Assembly: GCA_905214995.1 (NCBI GenBank)
Contig: CAJMOT010000012.1
Span: 1 to 29,310 of the forward strand
Direction of reading: 5' to 3'
From: an uncultured bacterium
GTDB lineage: Bacteria; Verrucomicrobiota; Verrucomicrobiia; Opitutales; Intestinicryptomonadaceae
DNA: 29,310 nt
Shown here: positions 12,653 to 19,802 of the stretch, piece by piece
How the letters are laid out: the number at the start of each line of letters is the position of its first letter
Numbering within the stretch: the stretch's first letter is position 1
Made by a program: the position numbers and the translations under genes
The notes under the pieces: generated by a model
The model's input: the letters and a program-made list of their open reading frames with translations, nothing else
What the model was told of the DNA's origin: nothing
The model's database searches: none

Positions 12653-12674
12653 CAAAAAAGGGCAAAAATTTATA

Positions 12675-12702
12675 TTGACTCGAATGTCCTTTCGGGCATT
12701 AT
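12675..12702 (+). promoter_or_regulatory. Candidate promoter for rplC and the S10-spc genes
   Basis: TTGACT at 12675-12680 (five of six -35 positions) and CATTAT at 12697-12702 (four of six) are 16 nt apart. The region is AT-rich and sits after the terminator-like repeat and about 130 nt before rplC. A start near 12709 would give a leader of about 125 nt. Confidence 0.55.
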
Positions 12703-12744
12703 CGCAACTCTTTACAAATTTTTTAATCAACACGAACAACTAAA

Positions 12745-12822
12745 GCAGGTAAGGGTCGCTCCGTTGTCTGAAGTTTTCCAAGACGGCGAACGGCAGCCTC
12801 CAATGGATTTGATTCCGCCTGC
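12745..12822 (+). promoter_or_regulatory. Structured rplC leader, possible autoregulatory element
   Basis: GCAGG (12745-12749) can pair with CCTGC (12818-12822), closing a domain. Inside it GCT-CCGTT-GTCT (12758-12769) pairs with AGAC (12781-12784), AACGG (12789-12793) and AGC (12795-12797), leaving a four-base GGCG bulge and a bulged C. GG/CC pairs may extend the stem outward. The closing helix ends 11 nt before the rplC ATG. S10 operon leaders are controlled by L4 or other r-proteins in several phyla; a similar role here is inference. Confidence 0.4.
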
Positions 12823-12833
12823 CGCTTAGCAAA

Positions 12834-13472
12834 ATGAGCCAAATCATAATAGGTAAAAAACTGGGCATGACCCAGGTGTACGACGGGGCCAACACCCTCG
12901 TCCCCGTGACCGTAATAGAGGCGGGTCCGTGCCCGGTCACCCAGATAAAAACGGCCCAGAGCGACGGCTACGAAGCCGTTCAGATCGGCTTCGGCGCGCA
13001 GAAAGAGCAGCGCATGACCAAGCCCGCGCTCGGGCATTTCAAAAAGGCTGGCACCGGAAACCTCCGCAAGCTCGCCGAATTCCGCGTCGAAAACGCTTCC
13101 GAATTCAAGCTCGGCGACGTCATCACCGTCGCCAAGTTCTCCGAGGGCCAGATGGTGGACGTCATCGGCACCACCAAGGGCCGCGGCTTCCAGGGCGTCA
13201 TGAAACGCTACAACTTCGACGGGCAACCCCAGACGCACGGCCACATGATGCATCGCCGCCCCGGTTCCGTCGGCTGCCGCCAGACCCCCGGCCACGTCTA
13301 CAAGGGCCGCAAGATGCCCGGCCACATGGGGCAGGTGCGCCGCACCACCCAGAACCATCCGATCGTCAGGATTCTGGAGGACAAGAACATTCTTCTCATC
13401 AAGGGCAGCATTCCCGGCGCCAAGGGCGACATCGTGATCGTCCGTCCCGCGAAGAAAGCCAAGAAAGCATAA
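12834..13472 (+). CDS. rplC: 50S ribosomal protein L3
   Basis: Early-assembling large-subunit protein near the peptidyl-transferase centre, 212 residues. It starts SQIIIGKKLGMTQVYD. The central GTTKGRGFQGVMKRYNFDGQ segment and the GCRQTPGHVYKGRKMPGHMG loop, which reaches toward the catalytic centre, are well conserved, and it ends in a Lys/Ala-rich tail. It opens the long ribosomal-protein run, with rplD 12 nt downstream. There is no recognisable Shine-Dalgarno at GCCGCTTAGCAAA before the ATG, unlike rplD, rplB and rpsS, so initiation may depend on the upstream leader fold. The start is fixed by homology. Confidence 0.99.
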   Translation: MSQIIIGKKLGMTQVYDGANTLVPVTVIEAGPCPVTQIKTAQSDGYEAVQIGFGAQKEQRMTKPALGHFKKAGTGNLRKLAEFRVENASEFKLGDVITVAKFSEGQMVDVIGTTKGRGFQGVMKRYNFDGQPQTHGHMMHRRPGSVGCRQTPGHVYKGRKMPGHMGQVRRTTQNHPIVRILEDKNILLIKGSIPGAKGDIVIVRPAKKAKKA

Positions 13473-13484
13473 GGAGCCGCGCAC

Positions 13485-14117
13485 ATGAAACTCAAAGTTT
13501 ATACGAAAGACGGTTCGAATTTCACCGAACAGGAATTTGAAAACATTCCGCAGTTCGAAGGCGACAAGGGCGTTTTCGCCCTCAAAGAAACGCTCGTGGC
13601 ATATCAGGCAAACGCCCGTCAGGGCAACGCCTCCACGCTCGACTACGGCAGCGTCAGCGGCACTTGCCGCAAGCCTTTCAAGCAGAAGGGCGGCGGCCGC
13701 TCGCGCCACGGGACGATGAAGAGCCCCATACACCGCGGCGGCGCGGTCGTTTTCGGCCCCAAGCCGCGCGACTGGTCGAAGAAAATCAACCGCAAGGTTA
13801 AGCTGTTGGCGTTCAAGCGCGCGCTCTTCGACAAGTGCGTCGAAAACGGCCTCTCCGTAATCGAGGAATTCGACGCCCCCGAGCCCAAGACCAAGGCGGT
13901 TGACGCGATTCTCTCCAAGATCCAGCCCAAGGGCAAAATCCTTCTGATAGACGACGCGTTTGCCGACAAGTTCGTGCTCGCCAGCCGCAACATCGCCCGC
14001 GTCAATTTCTGCGAAACCGCGTCGCTCAGCGCGATGGAGCTCGTGCGGTTCGACAATATCATCGTATCCCGCAAGGGTCTGGACACCGTCCTCGCCCGCG
14101 CCAACAAGGAGGCCTAA
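13485..14117 (+). CDS. rplD: 50S ribosomal protein L4
   Basis: Large-subunit protein lining the exit tunnel, 210 residues. The extended tunnel loop is recognisable in GTCRKPFKQKGGGRSRHGT followed by a RGGAVVFGPKPRDW motif. The C-terminal globular part has the usual VDAILSKI and KGLDTVLAR features. TAAGGAG lies before the ATG. In E. coli L4 also represses its own operon; the leader before rplC would be the place to look for such control. rplW follows 5 nt after the stop, with its ribosome site inside the last codons of rplD, which suggests translational coupling. Confidence 0.98.
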   Translation: MKLKVYTKDGSNFTEQEFENIPQFEGDKGVFALKETLVAYQANARQGNASTLDYGSVSGTCRKPFKQKGGGRSRHGTMKSPIHRGGAVVFGPKPRDWSKKINRKVKLLAFKRALFDKCVENGLSVIEEFDAPEPKTKAVDAILSKIQPKGKILLIDDAFADKFVLASRNIARVNFCETASLSAMELVRFDNIIVSRKGLDTVLARANKEA

Positions 14118-14122
14118 GAGCC

Positions 14123-14410
14123 ATGATCAACTCAGAAAACATCTTGAAGGGGTTCCGCGTCACGGAAAAGGCCGCCAATTTGCAGGTCGGCAACAAATAC
14201 ACTTTCGTGGTTGACGAATCCGCAAACGCCGTCGCGATAGGCAAGGCTGTCGAAAAGACTTTCAATGTCACCGTCGAGAGCGTAAACACCATGAACGTCA
14301 AGGGCAAGGTCAAGGTTTCCCGCATGAGCAGGAACAACCCCGGCGTCAAGGGCAAAATGAAAAAGGCCGTCGTCACCCTCAAAAAGGGCGACGCCATCCA
14401 GATAGCGTAG
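14123..14410 (+). CDS. rplW: 50S ribosomal protein L23
   Basis: Exit-tunnel rim protein that docks trigger factor and the signal recognition particle, 95 residues, of usual size. The N-terminus reads ILKGFRVTEKAANLQVGNKY, where other L23 proteins have a TEKA core, followed by FVVDESANAVAIGKAVEKTF and the VNTMNVKGKVKV segment. The end, KKAVVTLKKGDAIQ, is typical. AAGGAGG overlaps the end of rplD. No oddities. Confidence 0.98.
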   Translation: MINSENILKGFRVTEKAANLQVGNKYTFVVDESANAVAIGKAVEKTFNVTVESVNTMNVKGKVKVSRMSRNNPGVKGKMKKAVVTLKKGDAIQIA

Positions 14411-14428
14411 GCAAGGAGGATCCGAAAA

Positions 14429-15274
14429 ATGGCTATTATTAAAAGAAGACCTTTGACTCCCGCGCAGAGATTCCTCGAACTCAGCCGCAACGAAGTCGAC
14501 AACAAGCGCCCCGAGCGTTCCCTCACCGAGAGCAAGCACCGCGCCAAGGGCCGCAACTGCTACGGCCGCGTGACTTCCCGCCGGCGCGGGGGCGGGCACA
14601 AGCGGCTCTACCGCATAATCGACTTCAAGCGCGACATTCTCAACGTCCCCGCGACGGTTATGGCGATAGAATACGACCCGTACCGCACGGCGTACATCGC
14701 GCTCGTCCAGTACGAAAACGGCCCGAAGCGCTATATCATAGCTCCCGACGGCCTCAAAAAGGGAGACAAGATTCTGACGACCGACAAGCGCCAGAGCGAA
14801 TTTCCCGCGGGCCTTTGCATGCCGCTCAAACTCATTCCGCCGGCTATGAGAATCCACTCCGTGGAAATGCAGCCCGGCAAGGGCGCGCAGATAGCCCGCG
14901 GCGCGGGCGCGGGCGCCCAGCTCGTCGGGGTTGAGGGCGAATTGGCCACAGTCAAGATGCCCAGCGGCGAAACGCGCATTATCAACGCGAATTGCAAGGC
15001 CGTCATAGGGGTTGTCAGCAATCCCGAACACCGCAACCAGAGCCTCGGCAAGGCGGGCCGCAACCGCTGGATGGGCAAGCGTCCGAGGGTAAGGGGCGTC
15101 GTCATGAATCCGGTGGACCACCCGATGGGCGGCGGCGAAGGCCGCACTTCCGGCGGCGGGCATCCCGTCTCCCCGTGGGGGCAGCTGGCGAAGGGCTATC
15201 CGACGCGCGTCAAGAGCAAACCGTCGAACTCCATGATACTGATTCGCCGCAACGGCAAAAAATTCAAGAAGTAA
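14429..15274 (+). CDS. rplB: 50S ribosomal protein L2
   Basis: One of the most conserved ribosomal proteins, needed for subunit association and peptidyl-transferase activity, 281 residues. The N-terminal part has GRVTSRRRGGGHKRLYR and the central part the RGAGAGAQLVG stretch. The C-terminal HPMGGGEG motif carries the histidine implicated in peptide-bond formation, followed by GGGHPVSPWG. GCAAGGAGGATC before the ATG is one of the strongest Shine-Dalgarno matches in the window. rpsS follows after 17 nt. Confidence 0.99.
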   Translation: MAIIKRRPLTPAQRFLELSRNEVDNKRPERSLTESKHRAKGRNCYGRVTSRRRGGGHKRLYRIIDFKRDILNVPATVMAIEYDPYRTAYIALVQYENGPKRYIIAPDGLKKGDKILTTDKRQSEFPAGLCMPLKLIPPAMRIHSVEMQPGKGAQIARGAGAGAQLVGVEGELATVKMPSGETRIINANCKAVIGVVSNPEHRNQSLGKAGRNRWMGKRPRVRGVVMNPVDHPMGGGEGRTSGGGHPVSPWGQLAKGYPTRVKSKPSNSMILIRRNGKKFKK

Positions 15275-15291
15275 TTCTAAGGAGCATATAA

Positions 15292-15570
15292 ATGTCACGT
15301 TCAATCAAAAAAGGCCCTTTCGTAGACCCAAGTCTCCAGGATAAAATCGACGAAGCCCAGAAGACGAACTCCCGCAAGCCCATCCAGACTTGGTCGAGGC
15401 GCTCGGTGATAACTCCGGACTTCATCGGCTTGAACTTCAACGTCCACAATGGCAGAAAGTTTGTCGCCGTCTATGTTACCGAAAACATGGTCGGCCACAA
15501 GCTCGGCGAATTTTCGCCGACGCGCCTCTTCAAGGGACATCAACCGCACACAAAGAAGGCTGTTAAGTAA
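15292..15570 (+). CDS. rpsS: 30S ribosomal protein S19
   Basis: Small-subunit head protein next to S13 near the A-site tRNA, 92 residues. MSRSIKKGPFVDPSL, the TWSRRSVITPDFIG core and VTENMVGHKLGEFSPTR are all standard, and the C-terminus ends HTKKAVK. AAGGAG at about 15279-15284 gives a clear start. The usual next gene is rplV, but here the stop is followed one base later by the ATG of a small secreted protein. Confidence 0.99.
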   Translation: MSRSIKKGPFVDPSLQDKIDEAQKTNSRKPIQTWSRRSVITPDFIGLNFNVHNGRKFVAVYVTENMVGHKLGEFSPTRLFKGHQPHTKKAVK

Positions 15571-15571
15571 T

Positions 15572-15916
15572 ATGGCTGTCTCCGGCAGAGGCTTTTTCGC
15601 TTTTGCCGCGGCTCTTGCCGCGGCGGGCGCGGCCTCGGCCGCCGAACCCGACTGGCAGCTGACCGGATACTCGAACAGGCCGTCGGCCGTCCGGGAGGTC
15701 GCCAAAGAGAGGGACGCCGTTCTCATAAAGATAGACACGGGCTCCGCGAGCAGGCTGGCGACAGGTTCGGTCTGCTACATTTACAGGAGCAAGGCCCTCA
15801 TAGCCCAGGCTGTGGTGGTCGAGGCCAAGAGGGAAGCCTCGGTGGCCAAAGTGCTCTCGGGGGCGGAGGTTTTGTCCGGAGACGAAGTTTACATTAAAAG
15901 ACAACCCGATTTATAA
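15572..15916 (+). CDS. Small secreted or periplasmic protein of unknown function inside the S10 operon
   Basis: 114 residues. Residues 1-24 look like a Sec signal peptide: a short start with R6, a hydrophobic FFAFAAALAAAGAA core and an ASAA end before EPDW. The mature part is beta-rich, with KIDTGSASRLATGSVCYIYR, a VVVEAKREASVAKVLSG segment and SGDEVYIKR. This loosely resembles small barrel domains of the type 'G-x-x-x-G-x-x-x-x-V-Y-R ... V ... S-x-A ... GD-x-V'; I cannot name a family. The start at 15572 is one base after the rpsS stop and places the signal peptide at the N-terminus; the frame stays open further upstream but inside rpsS. All eight Arg codons are AGG, AGA or CGG and none is CGC, unlike the flanking genes. 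rplV starts 12 nt later, so the two are probably co-transcribed. No obvious Shine-Dalgarno; coupling to rpsS is likely. Confidence 0.75.
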   Translation: MAVSGRGFFAFAAALAAAGAASAAEPDWQLTGYSNRPSAVREVAKERDAVLIKIDTGSASRLATGSVCYIYRSKALIAQAVVVEAKREASVAKVLSGAEVLSGDEVYIKRQPDL

Positions 15917-15928
15917 TAGGAAAAAATT

Positions 15929-16264
15929 ATGGAAGTTAAGTCTTTAACAAAGTTTGCGCGCATGTCCGACAAAAAGGTGCGCGAAATCGCCCGCGAAGTG
16001 CAGGGGCTCAACGCCGCCGAAGCTTTGGAGATTTTGAAGCTCGTGCCCCGCAAGAGCGCGCGCCTTGTCGCCAAGACGCTCGCGAGCGCCATCGCCAACG
16101 CCGAAAACAACAACGGCCTCTCCGCGGCGAACATGAAAATCAAGAGCGCGGTCGTCAACCAGGGGATCGCTTTCAGGCGTTTCCGCCCGGTGGCTCGCGG
16201 CTCCGCGCACCCCATCAGGAAGAGGACTAGCCACATTCTGATAATCCTCAGCGACGAGAAATAA
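15929..16264 (+). CDS. rplV: 50S ribosomal protein L22
   Basis: Large-subunit protein whose beta-hairpin narrows the exit tunnel and forms part of the macrolide pocket, 111 residues. KFARMSDKKVREIAREVQG and the NAEALEIL-type helix (NAAEALEILKLVPRKSARL) precede the hairpin, which ends in FRPVARGSAHPIRKRTSHI, the usual position for macrolide-related changes; no deletion is visible there. AGGA lies 8-10 nt before the ATG. rpsC follows after 16 nt. Confidence 0.98.
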   Translation: MEVKSLTKFARMSDKKVREIAREVQGLNAAEALEILKLVPRKSARLVAKTLASAIANAENNNGLSAANMKIKSAVVNQGIAFRRFRPVARGSAHPIRKRTSHILIILSDEK

Positions 16265-16280
16265 TTTAAAAAGGAACAAT

Positions 16281-16913
16281 ATGGGTCAGAAAGTAAATCC
16301 TAAGGGTTTTCGTCTCGCGGTTCGCCGCGATTGGGAGTCGCGCTGGTTCGCGGGCAAAAGCGACTATGCGGGCGCCGTCAACGAAGACTACCGCATACGC
16401 GAATTCCTCAATAAAAAGCTGAAAGCCGCGAGCGTCCCGCGCATATTTATCGAGCGCGCCGGCCAGCGCATCCGCGTCAAAATCTACACCGCCCGCCCGG
16501 GCGTAGTGATAGGTCAGAAGGGCTCCGCCCTCGAATCCCTTAAAGCTGATTTGGCGAAATTCCTCGGCAAAGACGTGCTCGTGGACATTCAGGAAATCAA
16601 GAAGCCCGACCTCGTGGCGTATCTCGTCGCCGAGAGCGTCGCATTGCAGCTCGAACGCCGCATTTCCTTCCGCCGCGCCATTAAAAAGGCGATCTCCACA
16701 TGCATGGCAGCGGGCGCCGACGGCGTAAAGCTCCAGGTTTCCGGCCGTCTCGGCGGGGCTGAAATCGCCCGCACCGAGTGGCAGAGAAAGGGGCGCATAC
16801 CCCTCCACACCCTCCGCGAAAACATCGACTACGGCTTCACCGAAGCGCACACGGTCTACGGCAAAATCGGCGTAAAGTGCTGGCTCTGCCTCAAACCGGA
16901 GGACAACATCTAA
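16281..16913 (+). CDS. rpsC: 30S ribosomal protein S3
   Basis: Small-subunit protein at the mRNA entry channel, 210 residues. MGQKVNPKGFRLAV starts the protein. The type II KH domain contains VVIGQKGSALESLKADL, followed by the VAESVALQLERRISFRRAIKKAI helix that lines the entry pore. The C-terminal domain has GRLGGAEIARTEW and ends soon after GKIGVKCWLCL, without the longer tail of some homologues. AAAAAGGAAC before the ATG serves as the ribosome site. Confidence 0.99.
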   Translation: MGQKVNPKGFRLAVRRDWESRWFAGKSDYAGAVNEDYRIREFLNKKLKAASVPRIFIERAGQRIRVKIYTARPGVVIGQKGSALESLKADLAKFLGKDVLVDIQEIKKPDLVAYLVAESVALQLERRISFRRAIKKAISTCMAAGADGVKLQVSGRLGGAEIARTEWQRKGRIPLHTLRENIDYGFTEAHTVYGKIGVKCWLCLKPEDNI

Positions 16914-16931
16914 TCTTAGCGGAATCAGAAA

Positions 16932-17360
16932 ATGGCTAATATTTTACCGGCAAAAACTAAGTACCGCAAGGTTCAAAAGGGCCGCAACCGCGGCATGGCC
17001 AAGGGCGGGGATACCATCGCTTTCGGCGACTTCGCAATTCAAGCCATCGAGCGCGGCAAGTGCTCGTCGGCGCAGTTGGAGGCCGCCAGGGTTGCCATCA
17101 ACAGGCATTTCAAACGCCGCGGCAAGGTCTGGATGCGCGTGTTCCCCCAGAAGAGCGTGACCAAGAAGCCCGCCGAAACCCGCATGGGCAAGGGCAAGGG
17201 CGGCGTCGAGTTCTGGTGCGCGATAATCAAGCCGGGCGCCATCCTCTTCGAGGCTTCCGGCATTCCCGCTTCGATGGCGCGCGAGGCGATGAGGCTCGCC
17301 GACGGCAAGCTTCCCTTCAAATGCAAATTCGTCGTGCGCGAAGGCGTCGAAATTCTATAA
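16932..17360 (+). CDS. rplP: 50S ribosomal protein L16
   Basis: Large-subunit protein near the A-site tRNA elbow, 142 residues. ILPAKTKYRKVQKGR, the FGDFAIQAIERG helix and MGKGKGGVEFWCAIIKPG are conserved, and the end reads LPFKCKFVVREG. The order rpsC-rplP-rpmC is standard, with rpmC 15 nt downstream. GGAATC is the only weak ribosome-binding signal upstream. Confidence 0.99.
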   Translation: MANILPAKTKYRKVQKGRNRGMAKGGDTIAFGDFAIQAIERGKCSSAQLEAARVAINRHFKRRGKVWMRVFPQKSVTKKPAETRMGKGKGGVEFWCAIIKPGAILFEASGIPASMAREAMRLADGKLPFKCKFVVREGVEIL

Positions 17361-17375
17361 GGAGATTTGACACAG

Positions 17376-17558
17376 ATGAAAGCCAAAGAAATAAGAGAAC
17401 TCTCCGCCGAGGAGCTCGACAAGAAGCTCCGCGACATGCGCGAAGAGCTGTTGAATCTCAACATACGCAAAGGCACCGGCCAGGTGGAGAACACCGCCCG
17501 CATCAGGCAGCTGCGCCGCGACATCGCCCGTTGCGAAACCGTAAAGACACAGAAGTAA
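17376..17558 (+). CDS. rpmC: 50S ribosomal protein L29
   Basis: Small exit-tunnel rim protein, 60 residues, of two long helices. MKAKEIRELSAEELDKKL and the LNIRKGTGQVENTARIRQLRR region are typical. The ATG at 17376 is preferred to an in-frame TTG at 17367 because AAGGAG (about 17359-17364) lies 11 nt from the ATG but only 2 nt from the TTG. With L23 it forms part of the docking platform for nascent-chain factors. Confidence 0.97.
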   Translation: MKAKEIRELSAEELDKKLRDMREELLNLNIRKGTGQVENTARIRQLRRDIARCETVKTQK

Positions 17559-17568
17559 AGGCAGAAAG

Positions 17569-17844
17569 ATGTCCGAAAACAAAAGACAGTCACGCAGAAC
17601 GCTCGTGGGCGTCGTCACGTCGCTCTCCGGCGAAAAGAGCATAAAACTCACATACTTTTACAAGGTTCCGCACCCCCTCTACGGCAAGGAAATCCGTCGC
17701 AAGACCGTCATACATTGCCACGACGAAAAGGGGGAATGCGCCCTCGGAGACAAAGTCGAAGTCATGGAAACGCGCCCGATTAGCAAGCTCAAGAGGTTCC
17801 GCGTAATCCGCATAGTGGAAAAGGCGCCCGTAGTCGGCGCATAA
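17569..17844 (+). CDS. rpsQ: 30S ribosomal protein S17
   Basis: Primary 16S rRNA binder of the OB-fold type, 91 residues. KRQSRRTLVGVVTS opens the barrel, the loop YFYKVPHPLYGKEIRRK is conserved, and the later METRPISKLKRFRVIRIVEKA is the family signature. It lies 10 nt after rpmC and 15 nt before rplN, the standard order. Confidence 0.98.
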   Translation: MSENKRQSRRTLVGVVTSLSGEKSIKLTYFYKVPHPLYGKEIRRKTVIHCHDEKGECALGDKVEVMETRPISKLKRFRVIRIVEKAPVVGA

Positions 17845-17859
17845 TATGGAGGACGCGCA

Positions 17860-18225
17860 ATGATACAGATGCAGACAAAGCTTGTCGTCGCCGACAACAC
17901 GGGAGCCAAGGAGGTCGCTATGATCCGCCGCCTCGGACAGCGCACGAGAATCGCGCACGTGGGCGACATAATCGTGGTGGCGGTAAAGTCCTCGACTCCC
18001 GACGCCGCCGTTAAGAAAGGCACGGTCGCCAAGGCCGTCGTCGTCAGAACCAAGGCTCCCATCCGCCGCGCGGACGGCTCCTACCTGCGTTTCGACTCGA
18101 ACGCGGTCGTGATTCTCGACGGTTCCGGCAATCCGAAGGGCACCCGCATTTTCGGCCCCGTCGCCCGCGAGCTCCGCTCCAAGAACTTCATGAAAATCAT
18201 TTCCCTCGCACCGGAGGTTCTCTAA
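17860..18225 (+). CDS. rplN: 50S ribosomal protein L14
   Basis: Subunit-interface protein, 121 residues, of usual length. MIQMQTKLVVADNTGAKEV, the IVVAVKSSTPDAAVKKG segment, a VVVRTKAPIRRADGSYLRFDSNA motif and a GTRIFGPVARELR end are all characteristic. GGAGG is about 8 nt before the ATG. The stop is one base before the rplX ATG, indicating translational coupling. Confidence 0.99.
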   Translation: MIQMQTKLVVADNTGAKEVAMIRRLGQRTRIAHVGDIIVVAVKSSTPDAAVKKGTVAKAVVVRTKAPIRRADGSYLRFDSNAVVILDGSGNPKGTRIFGPVARELRSKNFMKIISLAPEVL

Positions 18226-18226
18226 T

Positions 18227-18478
18227 ATGAAGCAGTCAGTAAAAAAAGGCGAAGAAGTAGTCGTCATTTCCGGATCCGCGAAAGGCAAGCGCGGCAAGGT
18301 TCTGGCGGTAATGCCCTCCGAAGGCCGCGTGATAGTCGAGGGCGTCAACATCCGCAAGTTCCACGAGCGCAAGAGCCAGAAGAACCCCGACGGCGCGATT
18401 GTCGAGCGCGAGGCTTCCATACACATTTCAAACGTAATGTCGGCCGGGCGCTACGACTCCAAAAAGTCCAAGGCGTAA
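18227..18478 (+). CDS. rplX: 50S ribosomal protein L24
   Basis: Assembly-initiating protein of the large subunit, 83 residues, at the short end of the family. The KOW motif is KKGEEVVVISGSAKGKRGKV (about 5-24), and the VIVEGVNIRKFHERKSQ stretch and a short C-terminal strand follow. It starts one base after rplN. The length suggests loss of part of the C-terminal extension present in E. coli (104 residues), which is common. Confidence 0.97.
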   Translation: MKQSVKKGEEVVVISGSAKGKRGKVLAVMPSEGRVIVEGVNIRKFHERKSQKNPDGAIVEREASIHISNVMSAGRYDSKKSKA

Positions 18479-18502
18479 GCGGAGACCAAAACAAAGCGAA
18501 AA

Positions 18503-19069
18503 ATGAGCATACCAGCACTTAAAAAAATATACCAGGAAAAGGTCGTTCCCGAGCTCAAAAAGACCCTCGGCATCGACAATCCCCACATGGTGCCCAATCT
18601 GGAGAAGATAGTAGTCAGCTCCGGCATACGCAGCGAGATGCCCAAGGAATGGGTGCAGGAAGTCGTCAAGGAGATCGCCAAGATCACCGGACAGCAGCCC
18701 GTCGTCACCAAGGCAAGCAAGAGCATCGCCAACTTCAAGCTGCGCGAAGGCCAACCCAACGGCGTCAAGGTGACCCTGCGCGGCGCGAACATGTGGGAGT
18801 TCCTCTATAAGTTCATCTCCGTAGTCCTCCCCTCAATCCGCGACTTCCGCGGGATCCCCACGAGGCTCGACGGCGCCGGCAACTACAACTACGGAATCGC
18901 CGACCACACCATTTTCCCCGAAGTCACGGTAGACCCGGGGCGCAAAAATATCGGCATGGACATAACCATCGTCACCACCGCGACCGACGACAACTCGGGC
19001 AGGGAACTGCTCAAGCTCCTCGGCATGCCTTTCCGCAAACCGACGACGACCGCCAACACGAAAAAGTAA
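18503..19069 (+). CDS. rplE: 50S ribosomal protein L5
   Basis: 5S rRNA-binding protein of the central protuberance, 188 residues. PALKKIYQEKVVPELKK starts the chain, a TGQQPVVTKASKSIANFKLREG segment and VTLRGANMWEFLYKF follow, then DFRGIPTRLDGAGNYNYG. GMDITIVTTA is near the C-terminus and a short Thr/Lys tail ends the protein. The GGAG upstream is about 20 nt from the ATG, so the ribosome site is weak. rpsN begins 6 nt downstream. Confidence 0.99.
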   Translation: MSIPALKKIYQEKVVPELKKTLGIDNPHMVPNLEKIVVSSGIRSEMPKEWVQEVVKEIAKITGQQPVVTKASKSIANFKLREGQPNGVKVTLRGANMWEFLYKFISVVLPSIRDFRGIPTRLDGAGNYNYGIADHTIFPEVTVDPGRKNIGMDITIVTTATDDNSGRELLKLLGMPFRKPTTTANTKK

Positions 19070-19075
19070 ACCATC

Positions 19076-19381
19076 ATGGCTAAAAAATCATCGATACAAC
19101 GCAACATCAAGCGCCAGAAATTGGTTGAGAAGTACGCGGCCAAGAAGGCGGAACTCAAAAAGGTGCTCGCCGATCCCAGCGTATCCGACGAGGAATTCTT
19201 TGCCGCCCAGCGCAAGCTTTGCGCCATTCCGCGCAACGCCTCCAAAATCCGCGTCCGCAACCGCTGCTCCATCACGGGCCGCCCGCGCGGATTTATCCGC
19301 AAATTCGGGCTCTCCCGCATAACATTCCGCGAACTCGCCCTCGACGGCAAGCTCCCGGGAGTCACAAAATCCTCCTGGTAA
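19076..19381 (+). CDS. rpsN: 30S ribosomal protein S14, zinc-independent long form
   Basis: Small-subunit head protein, 101 residues, the long type without a CxxC zinc ribbon. KKSSIQRNIKRQKLVEKY at the start, and CAIPRNASKIRVRNRCSITGRPRGFIRKFGL near the C-terminus, contain only two scattered cysteines. Many bacteria carry the short C+ form at this place, so the long form is informative for this genome's zinc economy but not rare. Confidence 0.98.
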   Translation: MAKKSSIQRNIKRQKLVEKYAAKKAELKKVLADPSVSDEEFFAAQRKLCAIPRNASKIRVRNRCSITGRPRGFIRKFGLSRITFRELALDGKLPGVTKSSW

Positions 19382-19397
19382 GGCGAAAGGAATCATT

Positions 19398-19793
19398 ATG
19401 GCAATTCACGATAGCATCGGAGATTTTCTCACCATTATCCGCAACGCCAGCAAAGCCGGAAAGGAATCCTGCAAGGCGCAGCATTCCAAGCTCCGCGAAG
19501 GCATAGCCTCAATCCTCAAAGACGAGGGCTATATCGCCTCCTACGAAGTCACCGGCGAAAAGGCGGAAAAGGCGATAAACATCGTCCTCAAATACGTCGG
19601 GGGCGTTCCCGCGCTGACAAACATAAGCCGAGTCAGCACCCCCGGCTGCCGCGCGTATTTCCAATACCGCGAAATTCCCAGAGTGCTCAACGGCATGGGA
19701 ATTTCCATCCTCACCACTTCCAAGGGCATTCTCAAAGACTCCGAATGCCGCGCAAAGAAAGTCGGCGGGGAAATCATCTGCAAAGTCTGGTAA
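19398..19793 (+). CDS. rpsH: 30S ribosomal protein S8
   Basis: Central-domain assembly protein, 131 residues. DSIGDFLTIIRNASKAGKE opens the fold. The C-terminal half has VSTPGCRAYFQYREIPRVLNG and the signature GISILTTSKGILKDSECR, followed by GGEIICKVW. In E. coli S8 represses the spc operon by binding near the rplE start. AAAGGAATC precedes the ATG. rplF follows after 9 nt. Confidence 0.99.
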   Translation: MAIHDSIGDFLTIIRNASKAGKESCKAQHSKLREGIASILKDEGYIASYEVTGEKAEKAINIVLKYVGGVPALTNISRVSTPGCRAYFQYREIPRVLNGMGISILTTSKGILKDSECRAKKVGGEIICKVW

Positions 19794-19802
19794 GGAGGCG
19801 TC

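Noticed and set aside
12515..12829. 104-codon + strand frame in the rpsJ-rplC gap
   Set aside because: No recognisable protein features; it overlaps the inverted repeat, promoter and leader structures, whose composition explains it.
15449..15571. Upstream start for the secreted protein, inside rpsS
   Set aside because: It would bury the signal peptide behind 41 residues encoded within rpsS; the ATG at 15572 fits the coupled start.
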